64,000 nt of DNA from JAUIAI01 sp963732405 (GTDB lineage Bacteria; Pseudomonadota; Gammaproteobacteria; Burkholderiales; Burkholderiaceae_E), in the NCBI GenBank assembly GCA_963732405.1, contig CAVSZG010000003.1, positions 186,001 to 250,000 on the forward strand. Direction: 5' to 3'. The notes beneath the pieces were generated by a model. The model had not been told where the DNA came from, ran no database searches, and saw only the letters and a list, made by a program, of their open reading frames with translations. Of this stretch, positions 43,637 to 54,171 are shown piece after piece. The number at the start of each line of letters is the position of its first letter. Within the stretch, counting starts at the first letter, position 1. Both the position numbers and the translations under genes were made by a program.

Positions 43637-45064
43637 TCATGAGCGCAGGCCCCGGCCCTGGCCCAGCGCCGCCTGCATGGTGCGCACGACCACGAAGGCA
43701 TCACGCAGATGGCCACGTTCGAGATCGGACAGTTCGGCCGGTGCCATGAAGTTGTCCGGTTTTTCCTGGCGGCGGATCTGCGCGGCCTGATGCTCGAGGC
43801 GGATACGTGCGATCAGGTCGTAGGCGTCGATCAGGTCACCGCCTCCCGATGCACTGATGGCCGCGGCATCGCGAGCGTCCAGCAGACGCTCGCGCGTGTT
43901 GACCGGCAACAACTCGGCGCGCAGGGCATAGATTCGGGCCAGATCCGTGATCGGCACCACGCCGGCATGCTTCAGATCGATCCGGCCTTCATGCTCACCC
44001 GAACGGATCGTTGCCAGACGCCCCAGAAAATTGAGCGGTGGGCTGTGGGTGGAGGCATTGGCCACCATATGGGCCACGAAGATGCTGTTGTTGCGCGCCA
44101 TTGCCAGCGTTCGGGCCTGCAGGCCGGCAAACAGCGACTCATCGCCCTGAATCGGTCGCAGGTCGAACATGACCGAGGCGAGCATCTGCGCCATCGGATC
44201 GGGTTGGCGGATCCATTGCTCGAAGTACTGTTCCCAGACGGGCAGGGGCTGACGCCAGCGGGCATTGGTGGCCATCATGTCGCCCGGGCAGTAGACGAAC
44301 CCGCAGGCGTTCAGGCCATCACTGACCTGGCGGGCAAACGACGCGAACCAGGCATCATGTTCGGGACGCATGGTGGGGTGAATGATCAGGCAGTTGTCCT
44401 GATCGGAGACGCCGGTCTGTTCGCGCCGTCCCTGGCTGCCACAGGCCAGCCACAACCAGGGGACCGGAGCCGGGCCCAGTTGTGACTCGGCAAAAGAGAT
44501 GAGACGCCGGGTGCAGGCATCCGTCACGTCAGTGATCAGCCGGCCGATTGTTTCGGGTGCCACGCCACTACCCACGAGTTGCATGAGCAATTGCGGCACG
44601 CGGCTCACGACGGCGGCAATCTCGTCAACCGTGGCGGCCCGCGCGATGCCCAGCACCATGGTGCCGGCCGATGCGGATTGCTGCGCGAGCAGATTGCTCC
44701 GGGTAACGATGCCGACCAGCCGGCCATCGTGCAACACCGGGAAATGGCCGACGCCACGGGCCGCGAGCGCGAGCAGGGCGTCATGGGCCAGCGCATCGAC
44801 ATCAATGGTTTCGGGATTGGCGGTCATCACCTCGCGAACCGGCGTGTCGGCGTCACGATGCTCGGCGAGTACCCGGGCCACCAGATCGCTGGTCGTGACG
44901 ATGCCGGTGAGCGCCCCGTGCTCGGTGACCAGTACGCAGGAGATGCGACGCTCGCGGACAATGGCGGCCGCGGCCGCCACTGTGGAATCTGCTGCCACGG
45001 TGACCGGGTTCGCGGTCATGATGTCGCGAACCCGGCGCGTGGCGATGTCCGATGAATCGGTCAT
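43637..45064 (-). CDS. CBS-pair and DUF294 nucleotidyltransferase-like protein
   Basis: This 475-residue protein from the ATG at 45064 has two CBS domains (residues 9-125: RRVRDIMTANPVTVAADSTV and VREVMTANPETIDVDA) followed by DUF294, a nucleotidyltransferase-like fold (WLWLACGSQGRREQTGVSDQ, DNCLIIHP). A C-terminal DUF294_C helical domain follows. This domain arrangement resembles GlnD-like signal proteins; CBS domains would bind adenosine nucleotides. It lies 13 bp after the symporter gene, so it may control acetate uptake by energy state, which is inference. The upstream start at 45106 lacks a ribosome site; 45064 is preferred. Confidence 0.88.
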   Translation of the reverse strand: MTDSSDIATRRVRDIMTANPVTVAADSTVAAAAAIVRERRISCVLVTEHGALTGIVTTSDLVARVLAEHRDADTPVREVMTANPETIDVDALAHDALLALAARGVGHFPVLHDGRLVGIVTRSNLLAQQSASAGTMVLGIARAATVDEIAAVVSRVPQLLMQLVGSGVAPETIGRLITDVTDACTRRLISFAESQLGPAPVPWLWLACGSQGRREQTGVSDQDNCLIIHPTMRPEHDAWFASFARQVSDGLNACGFVYCPGDMMATNARWRQPLPVWEQYFEQWIRQPDPMAQMLASVMFDLRPIQGDESLFAGLQARTLAMARNNSIFVAHMVANASTHSPPLNFLGRLATIRSGEHEGRIDLKHAGVVPITDLARIYALRAELLPVNTRERLLDARDAAAISASGGGDLIDAYDLIARIRLEHQAAQIRRQEKPDNFMAPAELSDLERGHLRDAFVVVRTMQAALGQGRGLRS

Positions 45065-45077
45065 CGGAGGAACTACC

Positions 45078-46847
45078 TCAATGGTCGACTGCCACACCCG
45101 CACCACGGGGGACCCGGATGCTCTCGACCAGATCCTGGATGTGCTTGGGCGGCGCTTCGGTCACCCGGCTCACCAGGATGGCAACGGCAAAGTTCAGCAT
45201 GGCACCGACCGAACCGATCGACAGCGGCGAGATGCCGAACATCCAGTTGGCCGCGTTGTCGGGAAACTGATTCGTCCCGGGAATGAACAACCAGCCCTTG
45301 TACATGAAGATGTACACGGTGGTGAAGACCAGACCGGCGAGCATGCCCAGCACTGCTCCCTTGTTGTTCACTGTCTTGGAGAAGATGCCCATCATCAGCG
45401 CGGGAAAGATTGACGCTGCCGCAATACCGAAGGCCAGTGCCACCGTCTGCGCCGCAAATCCGGGCGGATTCAGGCCCAGCCAGGTGGCCACTCCGATCGC
45501 AACTGCCATCGAAATCCGCGCCGCCAGGAGTTCACTCTTTTCCGAAATGCCTGGATTGAGCGTGCCTTTGATCAGGTCATGACTGATGGCTGACGAAATG
45601 GCGAGCAACAGGCCGGCCGCTGTCGACAGTGCCGCCGCAATACCGCCCGCGGCAACCAGGGCCACCACCCATCCGGGCAGGCGGGCGATCTCGGGGTTGG
45701 CCAGCACCAGGATGTCCTGATTCACCGTCAACTCGTTACCTGTCCAGCCTGCTGCCTTGGCCTTCTCGGCAAATGCCGGCGACTTGTCGTTGTAGTACTG
45801 GATCTTGCCGTCCTTGTTCTTGTCGTCGAACTTGAGCAGGCCGGTGGTCTCCCAGTTCTTGAACCAGTCCGGGCGAGCCTCGTAGCTGAGCGCATCGGCG
45901 GACGGGCCATTCGGATACACGGTGTCGACCAGATTCAGGCGTGCCATCGAACCGACCGCCGGGGCTGTCAGGTACAGAATGGCGATGAACACCAGGGCCC
46001 AGCCAGCCGACCAGCGTGCATCCGCCACCCGGGGCACCGTGAAGAACCGGATGATCACGTGCGGCAAGCCGGCGGTGCCGATCATCAGCGACAAGGTGAA
46101 CAACACCATGTTCAGGGTGGATTGATGGTGACCGGTGTAGCTGGCAAAGCCCAGTTCACCAATGACGCCATCGAGCTTCTGCAGCAGCGGCAAACCCGAT
46201 GCCGTGTGATCGGCAAACAGGCCCAGCGGCGGCAGTGCCACACCGGTGAGTTGCAGGGAGATGAAGACGGCCGGGATGGTGTAGGCCAGAATCAGCACAA
46301 TATACTGCGCAACCTGGGTGTAGGTGACACCCTTCATGCCGCCCAGCACCGCGTAGAACAGCACGATGGCGGCACCAATGTACAGACCCGTGTCGTTGTC
46401 GACCTCGAGGAAGCGCGAGAACGCAACGCCCACGCCGGTCATCTGGCCGATCACGTAGGTGATGGAGGCGATGATCAGGCAGGCCACCGCCACCATGCGG
46501 GCGGTCGGGCTGTAGAAGCGATCACCGATGAACTCGGGCACGGTGAATTTGCCAAACTTGCGCAGGTAGGGCGCGAGCAGCAGGGCGAGCAGGACATAGC
46601 CGCCCGTCCAGCCCATCAGATAGGACGAGTTGTCATAGCCGACGAAGGCGATCAGACCGGCCATGGAGATGAATGAAGCGGCCGACATCCAGTCGGCTGC
46701 GGTCGCCATTCCGTTCATGATCGGATGCACGCCACGGCCGGCCGCATAAAACTCGCTGGTACTGCTGGCGCGCGCCCATATGGCAATGACGATGTACAGC
46801 ACGAAGCTCATACCGACGATGAGCAGATTGAGGGTGAACTGATCCAT
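45078..46847 (-). CDS. Sodium:solute symporter, acetate-type (VC_2705/ActP-like)
   Basis: This 589-residue member of the sodium:solute symporter family has about 13 membrane helices. Landmarks include FYAAGRGVHPIMNGMATAAD and WMSAASFISMAG near the N-terminus, and GGMKGVTYTQVAQYIVL. A hydrophilic insert at about residues 320-400 includes DKNKDGKIQYYNDK, a calcium-like EF loop seen in the VC_2705 group that pairs with DUF4212 proteins. Together with DUF4212 and acetyl-CoA synthetase upstream, it probably imports acetate or a similar monocarboxylate. Intact. Confidence 0.92.
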   Translation of the reverse strand: MDQFTLNLLIVGMSFVLYIVIAIWARASSTSEFYAAGRGVHPIMNGMATAADWMSAASFISMAGLIAFVGYDNSSYLMGWTGGYVLLALLLAPYLRKFGKFTVPEFIGDRFYSPTARMVAVACLIIASITYVIGQMTGVGVAFSRFLEVDNDTGLYIGAAIVLFYAVLGGMKGVTYTQVAQYIVLILAYTIPAVFISLQLTGVALPPLGLFADHTASGLPLLQKLDGVIGELGFASYTGHHQSTLNMVLFTLSLMIGTAGLPHVIIRFFTVPRVADARWSAGWALVFIAILYLTAPAVGSMARLNLVDTVYPNGPSADALSYEARPDWFKNWETTGLLKFDDKNKDGKIQYYNDKSPAFAEKAKAAGWTGNELTVNQDILVLANPEIARLPGWVVALVAAGGIAAALSTAAGLLLAISSAISHDLIKGTLNPGISEKSELLAARISMAVAIGVATWLGLNPPGFAAQTVALAFGIAAASIFPALMMGIFSKTVNNKGAVLGMLAGLVFTTVYIFMYKGWLFIPGTNQFPDNAANWMFGISPLSIGSVGAMLNFAVAILVSRVTEAPPKHIQDLVESIRVPRGAGVAVDH

Positions 46848-46892
46848 GTAATGAGTCTCTTGTGGATGATGTCGACAATGCGGGCCGTCGGA

Positions 46893-47168
46893 TTACTGCT
46901 CTTCGACGCCAAATTTGCGATCCAGCGCATTCATGCGCCAGGCGTAGAAGAAGATGAGCGCGAGAAAGACCAGGATCGATCCCTGCTGGGCGAACCAGAA
47001 GCCCAGATCCGTGCCGCCGATCTTGATGCCTTCGAGCATCGGGCGCAGCACGATGCCAAAGCCGAAGGAGCAGAGCGCCCAGATCACGAGGCTGACGATG
47101 ACAAGACGGATGTTCGCTTTCCAGTAATCATTGGCGGACTGGGTTTCTGCGGCACTGCGTGTACTCAT
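46893..47168 (-). CDS. DUF4212 small membrane subunit of the symporter
   Basis: This 91-residue protein has two membrane helices: one at about residues 21-43 and a second around GSILVFLALIFFYAW. The ANDYWKANIRLVIVSLVIWA start and FGIVLRPMLEGI loop match the DUF4212 family, the small partner of the VC_2705-type sodium:solute symporters. It lies between acs and the symporter gene, the conserved order. Confidence 0.92.
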   Translation of the reverse strand: MSTRSAAETQSANDYWKANIRLVIVSLVIWALCSFGFGIVLRPMLEGIKIGGTDLGFWFAQQGSILVFLALIFFYAWRMNALDRKFGVEEQ

Positions 47169-47223
47169 TCGCTACTCCTGTTGTACGGGTTTGATGGTTG
47201 GCGGTTGGCGTGGCAGGTTGAGC

Positions 47224-49146
<1,923 letters not shown>

Positions 49147-49334
49147 CGCCGGTCTCCCTGTATCGCCGGGATCGTCCCGGCATCTGTCGCCGCGTTGTGC
49201 AGCATTTTGATGTCGCAGCATTAAAAGACGGCAAGATTACATGAGGCTGACGGCGGCCCGTGCGCTGCCATGAGGGCGACGCGGCCAACGCCGGACCCTG
49301 ATCGTCTGCCTGGTGAGCGCCCTGGATTTGATTT

Positions 49335-49379
49335 GTGTCAACGAAAAATGACGCGTTAAGCGTCAAGGTACTAAGACAC
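49335..49379. promoter_or_regulatory. Paired CrtJ/PpsR-like operator upstream of bchE'-'bchJ
   Basis: The sequence is one perfect nested dyad: GTGTC, 9 bases, TGACGC, 5 bases, GCGTCA, 9 bases, GACAC. It can be read as two sites close to the CrtJ/PpsR consensus TGTC-N10-GACA: TGTC-N10-GACG at 49336-49353 and CGTC-N10-GACA at 49361-49378, each 7 of 8 defined bases, separated by 7 bp. CrtJ binds such site pairs 7-8 bp apart in bch promoters. It lies 19 bp before the start codon of the bch relic. The regulator itself is not in the window. Confidence 0.6.
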
Positions 49380-49397
49380 GAAGACAGTCAGAATACC

Positions 49398-49775
49398 ATG
49401 CGAATCGTTCTCGTTCACTCGAATTACCACTCCGGCGGCACCGAGATTGCCGGCAACTGGCCACCCGCCTGGGCGGCCTATCTCGCCGGCGCCTGGACCT
49501 TTGCCGGTTCGGGTCGATTTGCGGTGATCAGCACCCGTCACTGGATCCTGGCCATCGCCAACAACCCTCTGGCTCGTGATCAACTGGCCGACGCGCCGGT
49601 CTGTGCCTGGCATGCAGCCGTGTTCGAAACCCTGTTTCGTGACCTGCTGGGCCCTGCCTGGCGCGTAACCGAGATCGGCTGCTGCGCGAATGGTGATGAA
49701 GCCTGCCAATTCATGGCCACCGTTGATCCCGATCAACACGCCCGAATCCCACATCCTCAGACTCTTGCCTCATGA
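49398..49775 (+). CDS. In-frame BchE-BchJ fusion relic (bacteriochlorophyll synthesis)
   Basis: This 125-residue protein joins two bacteriochlorophyll proteins. Residues 1-32 (MRIVLVHSNYHSGG, then EIAGNWPPAWAAYLAG) match the start of BchE, the anaerobic Mg-protoporphyrin ester cyclase (normally about 500-600 residues, a radical-SAM enzyme). The rest (SGRFAVISTRHWILAIANNP, PVCAWHAAVFETLFRDLL, EIGCCANGDEACQF) matches the C-terminal V4R domain of BchJ. The middle of BchE and start of BchJ are missing, as if deleted between adjacent bchE and bchJ genes. It lacks the B12 and radical-SAM parts, so it cannot be BchE. Its stop overlaps hemN (ATGA). Family recognition is from memory. Confidence 0.75.
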   Translation: MRIVLVHSNYHSGGTEIAGNWPPAWAAYLAGAWTFAGSGRFAVISTRHWILAIANNPLARDQLADAPVCAWHAAVFETLFRDLLGPAWRVTEIGCCANGDEACQFMATVDPDQHARIPHPQTLAS

Positions 49776-51214
49776 ACGTTAATCAGATCACCTGGATGGC
49801 CGACGCCGGCGTGTCGCCTGCCCAAGCCAAGGCGCCCGTCGCCAGTCATACCACGTCGGCAGACCGCCTCACGGCACTGGATGTGCGGGCCCCTCGCTAT
49901 ACCTCTTATCCGACGGCCGATCGGTTCACCACTGTTTTCGGTGCCGCGCAGTATCGCGATCATCTGCGGGCGCGCCAGGGTGATTCGCCGCTGTCGCTCT
50001 ACCTGCATATTCCGTTCTGCGAGTCGCTTTGTTACTACTGTGGCTGCAACAAGGTGGTGACCCGGCATCGGCGCCGCGTCCAGCCTTACCTGCAACGTCT
50101 GGCGCGCGAGCTCGATCTGGTTCTGAACGACTTGGGCGGCGCCCGGCAACTGTCACAACTGCACTGGGGTGGGGGTACGCCGACCTTTCTGGACAATGAC
50201 GAGATTCGCCAGCTCATGGCCTGGCTTCATCAGTCATTCGACTTTCATCCGAATGGCGAATACGCGATCGAGGTGGATCCCCGCTCGGTGGATGATGAAA
50301 AGATCGAGGTGTTGGCGGGCGCAGGCTTTAATCGGATGAGCCTGGGCGTGCAGGACAATGATCCCGAGGTGCAGCAGGCCATCAACCGCATCCAGCCCGC
50401 TGTGCTGGTCGAACGCACCCTGGCGAGCGCGCGTCGGGCCGGATTTCAGTCGACCAATTTTGATCTGATCTATGGCCTACCCAAGCAGAATCTGGTGCGA
50501 TTCTCGGCCACAGTCGAGTGGGTCATCGGCCTGCGGCCCGACCGGATCGCTCTCTACAACTATGCCCATCTGCCCCAGCGCTTCCGTTCGCAGCGTTTGA
50601 TCAATGATGCCGATCTGCCCGAAGCGGCAGAAAAAATCGATATTCTGCATGCGGCCACCGAGCAGTTGCAGCGGGCCGGGTACACCTACATCGGCATGGA
50701 CCACTTCGCCTTGCCCGATGATGAATTGTCGGTTGCGCAGCGCGAACGGCGATTGCATCGCAATTTCCAGGGTTACTCCACCCGCCCGGACTGTGACCTG
50801 ATTGCCCTGGGGGCCAGTGCGATCAGCCGCATGGGCCGTTGTTATGCGCAGAATCACCGAAGCCTGAACGACTACGAACAAACCATCGACAGTGGTCTCA
50901 TGCCGATTGCGCGCGGGCTGACGGTCAGCGACGATGACTTGCTGCGCCGTGATGTGATCATGCGTCTGATGTGTGATGGCGACCTCGATACCCTTGCCTT
51001 CGGGCACGAGCACCAGATCGCCTTTGGTGAATACTTCGCCGCCGAGCTGGTGGCGCTGCGTCGACTGGTTCCGCTGGGCCTGGTGACCATCACGGACGGA
51101 CAGATCGTGGTCAGCGACTTCGGCCGTCGAAACGCCTTGCGCCTGGTCGGCGCCTGCTTTGACCGTTACCTGCAGGCGGGCGGCGACAGCGGGAACTTCT
51201 CCCGCGTGTTGTAG
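49772..51214 (+). CDS. hemN: Oxygen-independent coproporphyrinogen III oxidase (HemN)
   Basis: This 480-residue radical-SAM enzyme has the HemN cluster motif CESLCYYCGCNK (Cys83, 87, 90, 92), a GGGTPTFL glycine-rich SAM motif, and EVDPRSVDDEKI with GFNRMSLGVQDNDPEVQQAI. These separate true HemN from HemW. It converts coproporphyrinogen III to protoporphyrinogen IX without oxygen, needed for haem and bacteriochlorophyll. It overlaps the bch relic by 4 bp and so shares its paired operator. HemN genes often accompany photosynthesis clusters, which fits the relic's origin. Intact. Confidence 0.93.
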   Translation: MNVNQITWMADAGVSPAQAKAPVASHTTSADRLTALDVRAPRYTSYPTADRFTTVFGAAQYRDHLRARQGDSPLSLYLHIPFCESLCYYCGCNKVVTRHRRRVQPYLQRLARELDLVLNDLGGARQLSQLHWGGGTPTFLDNDEIRQLMAWLHQSFDFHPNGEYAIEVDPRSVDDEKIEVLAGAGFNRMSLGVQDNDPEVQQAINRIQPAVLVERTLASARRAGFQSTNFDLIYGLPKQNLVRFSATVEWVIGLRPDRIALYNYAHLPQRFRSQRLINDADLPEAAEKIDILHAATEQLQRAGYTYIGMDHFALPDDELSVAQRERRLHRNFQGYSTRPDCDLIALGASAISRMGRCYAQNHRSLNDYEQTIDSGLMPIARGLTVSDDDLLRRDVIMRLMCDGDLDTLAFGHEHQIAFGEYFAAELVALRRLVPLGLVTITDGQIVVSDFGRRNALRLVGACFDRYLQAGGDSGNFSRVL

Positions 51215-51244
51215 TCGACGCTGAGCCGGCTGCAGAGCCGTCGG

Positions 51245-51790
51245 CTAGACGCAATAAAAATCGATCATCGTCGGTATCAGATCATTCATCAGCATGATCT
51301 TCTTACGGGCGATCAGCCAATGCGGTTGGTGCCAGATGAGCCGGTGCTCATACCGACCGAACAACACATGCTGGCTTTTTCGCTTGGTATTCCAGACATG
51401 GCAGGTCCAGCTCGTATGGACTTCAGCCTCGGTGGTCGTGCCATCGATCAGCACCGGATTGCTGATCGAATGAGTCGTTCGAAGCAGCGGGACAGACGCA
51501 ACCGATAATCCACTGCGCACCCGCCAGACCCGGTCGGCGAGACCCGCGCGCGCCGCGCTGTACATGAGCGATAGTTCCTGGTCCGGATTGTCGGTCAGCC
51601 GACCCGTGTCGGTCCAGGCGGGCATCCAGAATATCGCATCGTCGGTGAACAGCGTCAGCCAGTGGTCGAATGCCTGGGTATCCAGGCAATGGGCTTCCCG
51701 GTAGATCACGGCCAGCAAGGCCTCGAGCGCCGGCAGCGACGCGGGTGAAGCCGGTTCGGCCGATGCCGGATTCTGGGTGTCTGGTTTCAT
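51245..51790 (-). CDS. Aromatic-ring-hydroxylating dioxygenase, beta subunit
   Basis: This 181-residue protein is a ring-hydroxylating dioxygenase small subunit with the SnoaL/NTF2-like fold. It has YREAHCLDTQAFDHWLTLFT, DDAIFWMPAW and a LSLMYSAARAGLADRVWRV segment typical of the family, then VLFGRYEHRLIW. It has no cofactor and stabilises the alpha subunit hexamer. It starts 7 bp after the alpha-subunit stop, in the same leftward operon. No reductase or ferredoxin gene is in the window, so electrons must come from elsewhere. Confidence 0.9.
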   Translation of the reverse strand: MKPDTQNPASAEPASPASLPALEALLAVIYREAHCLDTQAFDHWLTLFTDDAIFWMPAWTDTGRLTDNPDQELSLMYSAARAGLADRVWRVRSGLSVASVPLLRTTHSISNPVLIDGTTTEAEVHTSWTCHVWNTKRKSQHVLFGRYEHRLIWHQPHWLIARKKIMLMNDLIPTMIDFYCV

Positions 51791-51797
51791 GGCTGGC

Positions 51798-53117
51798 TCA
51801 TGTCAGGCGGCGCATCCAGGCGCGGTACATCGACTGGAAGATGGTTTCATCGCTCATCGAGAATGGGCCGCTCATGGACTGCGCCGGCGCGATGCCCAGT
51901 TCGCGGGCATGATCGTCAGGTCCGCGTCGCGATGCGCTCATGCCGCGCATCATGCCTTGCTGCCACTGCGCGGCGCCACATTCGAATCCCTGCTGGCAAT
52001 CTTCGAAGGTGACGGTGTCGTCCGGTGTGGCCAGGCCACTGGGGTTGAAAAAATCTTCATACTGGCGCAGGCGCTGGCGGCGTTTGTCGGGGGATTCGCC
52101 CACCGGTGCCAGGCAGTACGACGTAATCTCGGTGAGGTCGGCAGCGACTGGGTGGATCACCCGCATCTGCAGCGCTGCGTTCGAGGCCAGTTGCAGGTTG
52201 GGAAAGAGGTTGAACTGTCGGGTTCGCAGCATCCAGTCGGCATGCACGGGGCCGACCCGCTCGCGCAGCGCGTGCAACTGATCGTAAAGGGGATGGCGCT
52301 CGATGGGTGAGGTGGTCCAGACCAGCGCATGGCCTTGTTCGAAGCCGAACGATCCCATGGCCTGTTCGAGCGCACGACCGCGCTCGCCCTGCCAGATGGC
52401 GGCGGTCACGTCGGTGCGGTCCGTGGCAGCGGCTCGACGCTCTAGCAGTCGCAGGTAGGACGGATGGGTGGCGGTGAAGTGATAAGCATCGATGGAATTT
52501 TCGAGCTGCAGCTTCCAGTTTCCGCGATAGGTATACGTGACCGAACCGGGCACCAGTTCAATGCCCTCTGGTGACTGGTCGATGATCAGATCGAGAAACA
52601 CCCGCGCATCACCCAGGTGTTCGGTCAACGGCGGAACATCGGCACTGAGACTGGCGAACAGAAAGCCGCGATAGTCGGCGAATGCGCCCACCGGCTGCAG
52701 GTCGTGGCACTCGGTATCGAAGCCCGGGGAATAGCCGCCCGCCGACCGATCCTTGATACCGATGGATCGCCCGTCGCTGCCATACGACCAGGCGTGATAG
52801 TGGCAGACGTGGGTTTTACGATTGCCCCGTCCCTCGTGACAGATCAACGCTCCCTTGTGTCGGCAGGTGTTCAGGAAGGCGCCGATCCTGCCATTGGCAT
52901 CCCGCATCAACACCACGGGCTGGCGGGCCAGCCATGTGCAGGCGTAATCATGCGGCATCGGAATCTGGGATGCATGGCCAACGAATAGCCAGCCACCTTC
53001 GAACAGGCGCTGCTGCTCATGGGCGAACACGGCCGGGTCGCGATAGGCATCGCGGTGGACCCGGAACAGTCCTTCATCGGGGCGGTCGTCGATCAGGTCA
53101 CGAAAACGGTCGGGCAT
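51798..53117 (-). CDS. Aromatic-ring-hydroxylating dioxygenase, alpha subunit (Rieske)
   Basis: This oxygenase large subunit has about 439 residues from the ATG at 53117 (MPDRFRDLIDDRP); in-frame ATGs at 53159 and 53228 are open, none with a clear ribosome site. The Rieske cluster ligands are CRHKGA and CHYHAW. The mononuclear iron pair is in DAYHFTATHPSYLRLLE. An LVPGSVTYTYRGNWKLQLEN strand precedes it. With the beta subunit it cis-dihydroxylates or demethylates an aromatic or related substrate; substrate unknown. It diverges from the deacetylase gene. Confidence 0.9.
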   Translation of the reverse strand: MPDRFRDLIDDRPDEGLFRVHRDAYRDPAVFAHEQQRLFEGGWLFVGHASQIPMPHDYACTWLARQPVVLMRDANGRIGAFLNTCRHKGALICHEGRGNRKTHVCHYHAWSYGSDGRSIGIKDRSAGGYSPGFDTECHDLQPVGAFADYRGFLFASLSADVPPLTEHLGDARVFLDLIIDQSPEGIELVPGSVTYTYRGNWKLQLENSIDAYHFTATHPSYLRLLERRAAATDRTDVTAAIWQGERGRALEQAMGSFGFEQGHALVWTTSPIERHPLYDQLHALRERVGPVHADWMLRTRQFNLFPNLQLASNAALQMRVIHPVAADLTEITSYCLAPVGESPDKRRQRLRQYEDFFNPSGLATPDDTVTFEDCQQGFECGAAQWQQGMMRGMSASRRGPDDHARELGIAPAQSMSGPFSMSDETIFQSMYRAWMRRLT

Positions 53118-53210
53118 GGTTGCCAATCGCGGTGGGTCGGCTGCGTTGGCGCCAATCATACCGGCCCGTCGGTCGACTGCATTACCATGGGTCCGGCAGG
53201 AGGCCTCCAC

Positions 53211-54104
53211 ATGAATGAACCGAAACAACCCTGGGAATGGACCGAACCGGAATGGCGCGAACGCGTGAACCGGGTGCGAGCGGGGCGAAGTCTGCGCCCG
53301 CGCACCTGGCCGGGCGGCAAACGTTGCGCGGTCGCGTTATCGTTCGATGTCGATCATGAAACCAATGAGTTGCGCGACGGCGGCGAGTCGATCGGTGCGC
53401 TTAGCCGCGGTCAGTATGGCAATCGGCAGGGCGTGCCGCGCATCATGGCGGCATTGCAGCGCCATGATATCCGGGCCAGTTTCTACGTGCCCGCAGTCTC
53501 TGCACTGCTCTATCCCGACGAGACCCGATCGTTCATTGCTGCCGGCCATGAGGTGGGCATCCATGGCTGGATCCATGAACGAAATTCGGTGTTGCCGCCC
53601 GAGATCGAGCGCGATCTGCAGATGCGCTCGGCCGATACCCTGGAACGCATCGCTGGCGTGCGCCCGGTTGGCATCCGGACGCCATCGTGGGACTTTTCCG
53701 CATCCACGCTGTCGATCACGGTCGATATGGGCTTGAGCTACGACAGCTCACTCATGGCTGATGTCGACTGTCACGAATTGCTGCTCGATGGCAAACCGAC
53801 CGGTGTGGTCGAACTGCCGGTGGAATGGATTCGCGATGATGCGGTGTATTTCAACATGGCGCGCTTCTCGGCGCTTCGTCCCTATACCCCGCCCGAAGGC
53901 GTATTCGATGTGTTCCGGCGAGAATTCGATGCGGCCCACGACGAAGGCGGCCTGTTCCAGCTCACCATGCATCCGCATGTCATCGGTTATCGCTCGCGCA
54001 TGTGGATCCTGACCGAACTGATCGGGCACATGCAGTCGCGCGGTGATGTCTGGTTTGCCACTCATGCAGAGATCGTCGACTGGGTCAGGGCCAACGCCGC
54101 TTGA
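53211..54104 (+). CDS. Polysaccharide deacetylase-family protein
   Basis: This 297-residue enzyme is of the NodB-homology family from the ATG at 53211, which has AGGAGG 7 bases upstream. Landmarks: FDVDHETNELRDGG (metal Asp-Asp/His), YVPAVSALLY, GHEVGIHGWIHE (His ligands), and RTPSWDFS. The LTMHPHVIGYRSRM C-terminal motif is typical of the PuuE/allantoinase-like branch, so it may hydrolyse a C-N amide rather than a polymer. No signal peptide, so cytosolic. It is first in a rightward set with the gamma-glutamyltransferase-like and serine hydrolase genes. Confidence 0.88.
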   Translation: MNEPKQPWEWTEPEWRERVNRVRAGRSLRPRTWPGGKRCAVALSFDVDHETNELRDGGESIGALSRGQYGNRQGVPRIMAALQRHDIRASFYVPAVSALLYPDETRSFIAAGHEVGIHGWIHERNSVLPPEIERDLQMRSADTLERIAGVRPVGIRTPSWDFSASTLSITVDMGLSYDSSLMADVDCHELLLDGKPTGVVELPVEWIRDDAVYFNMARFSALRPYTPPEGVFDVFRREFDAAHDEGGLFQLTMHPHVIGYRSRMWILTELIGHMQSRGDVWFATHAEIVDWVRANAA

Positions 54105-54171
54105 GGGCGGCGCTTCAGCCAGCGATCGATCATGCGCCGTGGATGGGTTTCAAATGAAGGAACACCAGACG

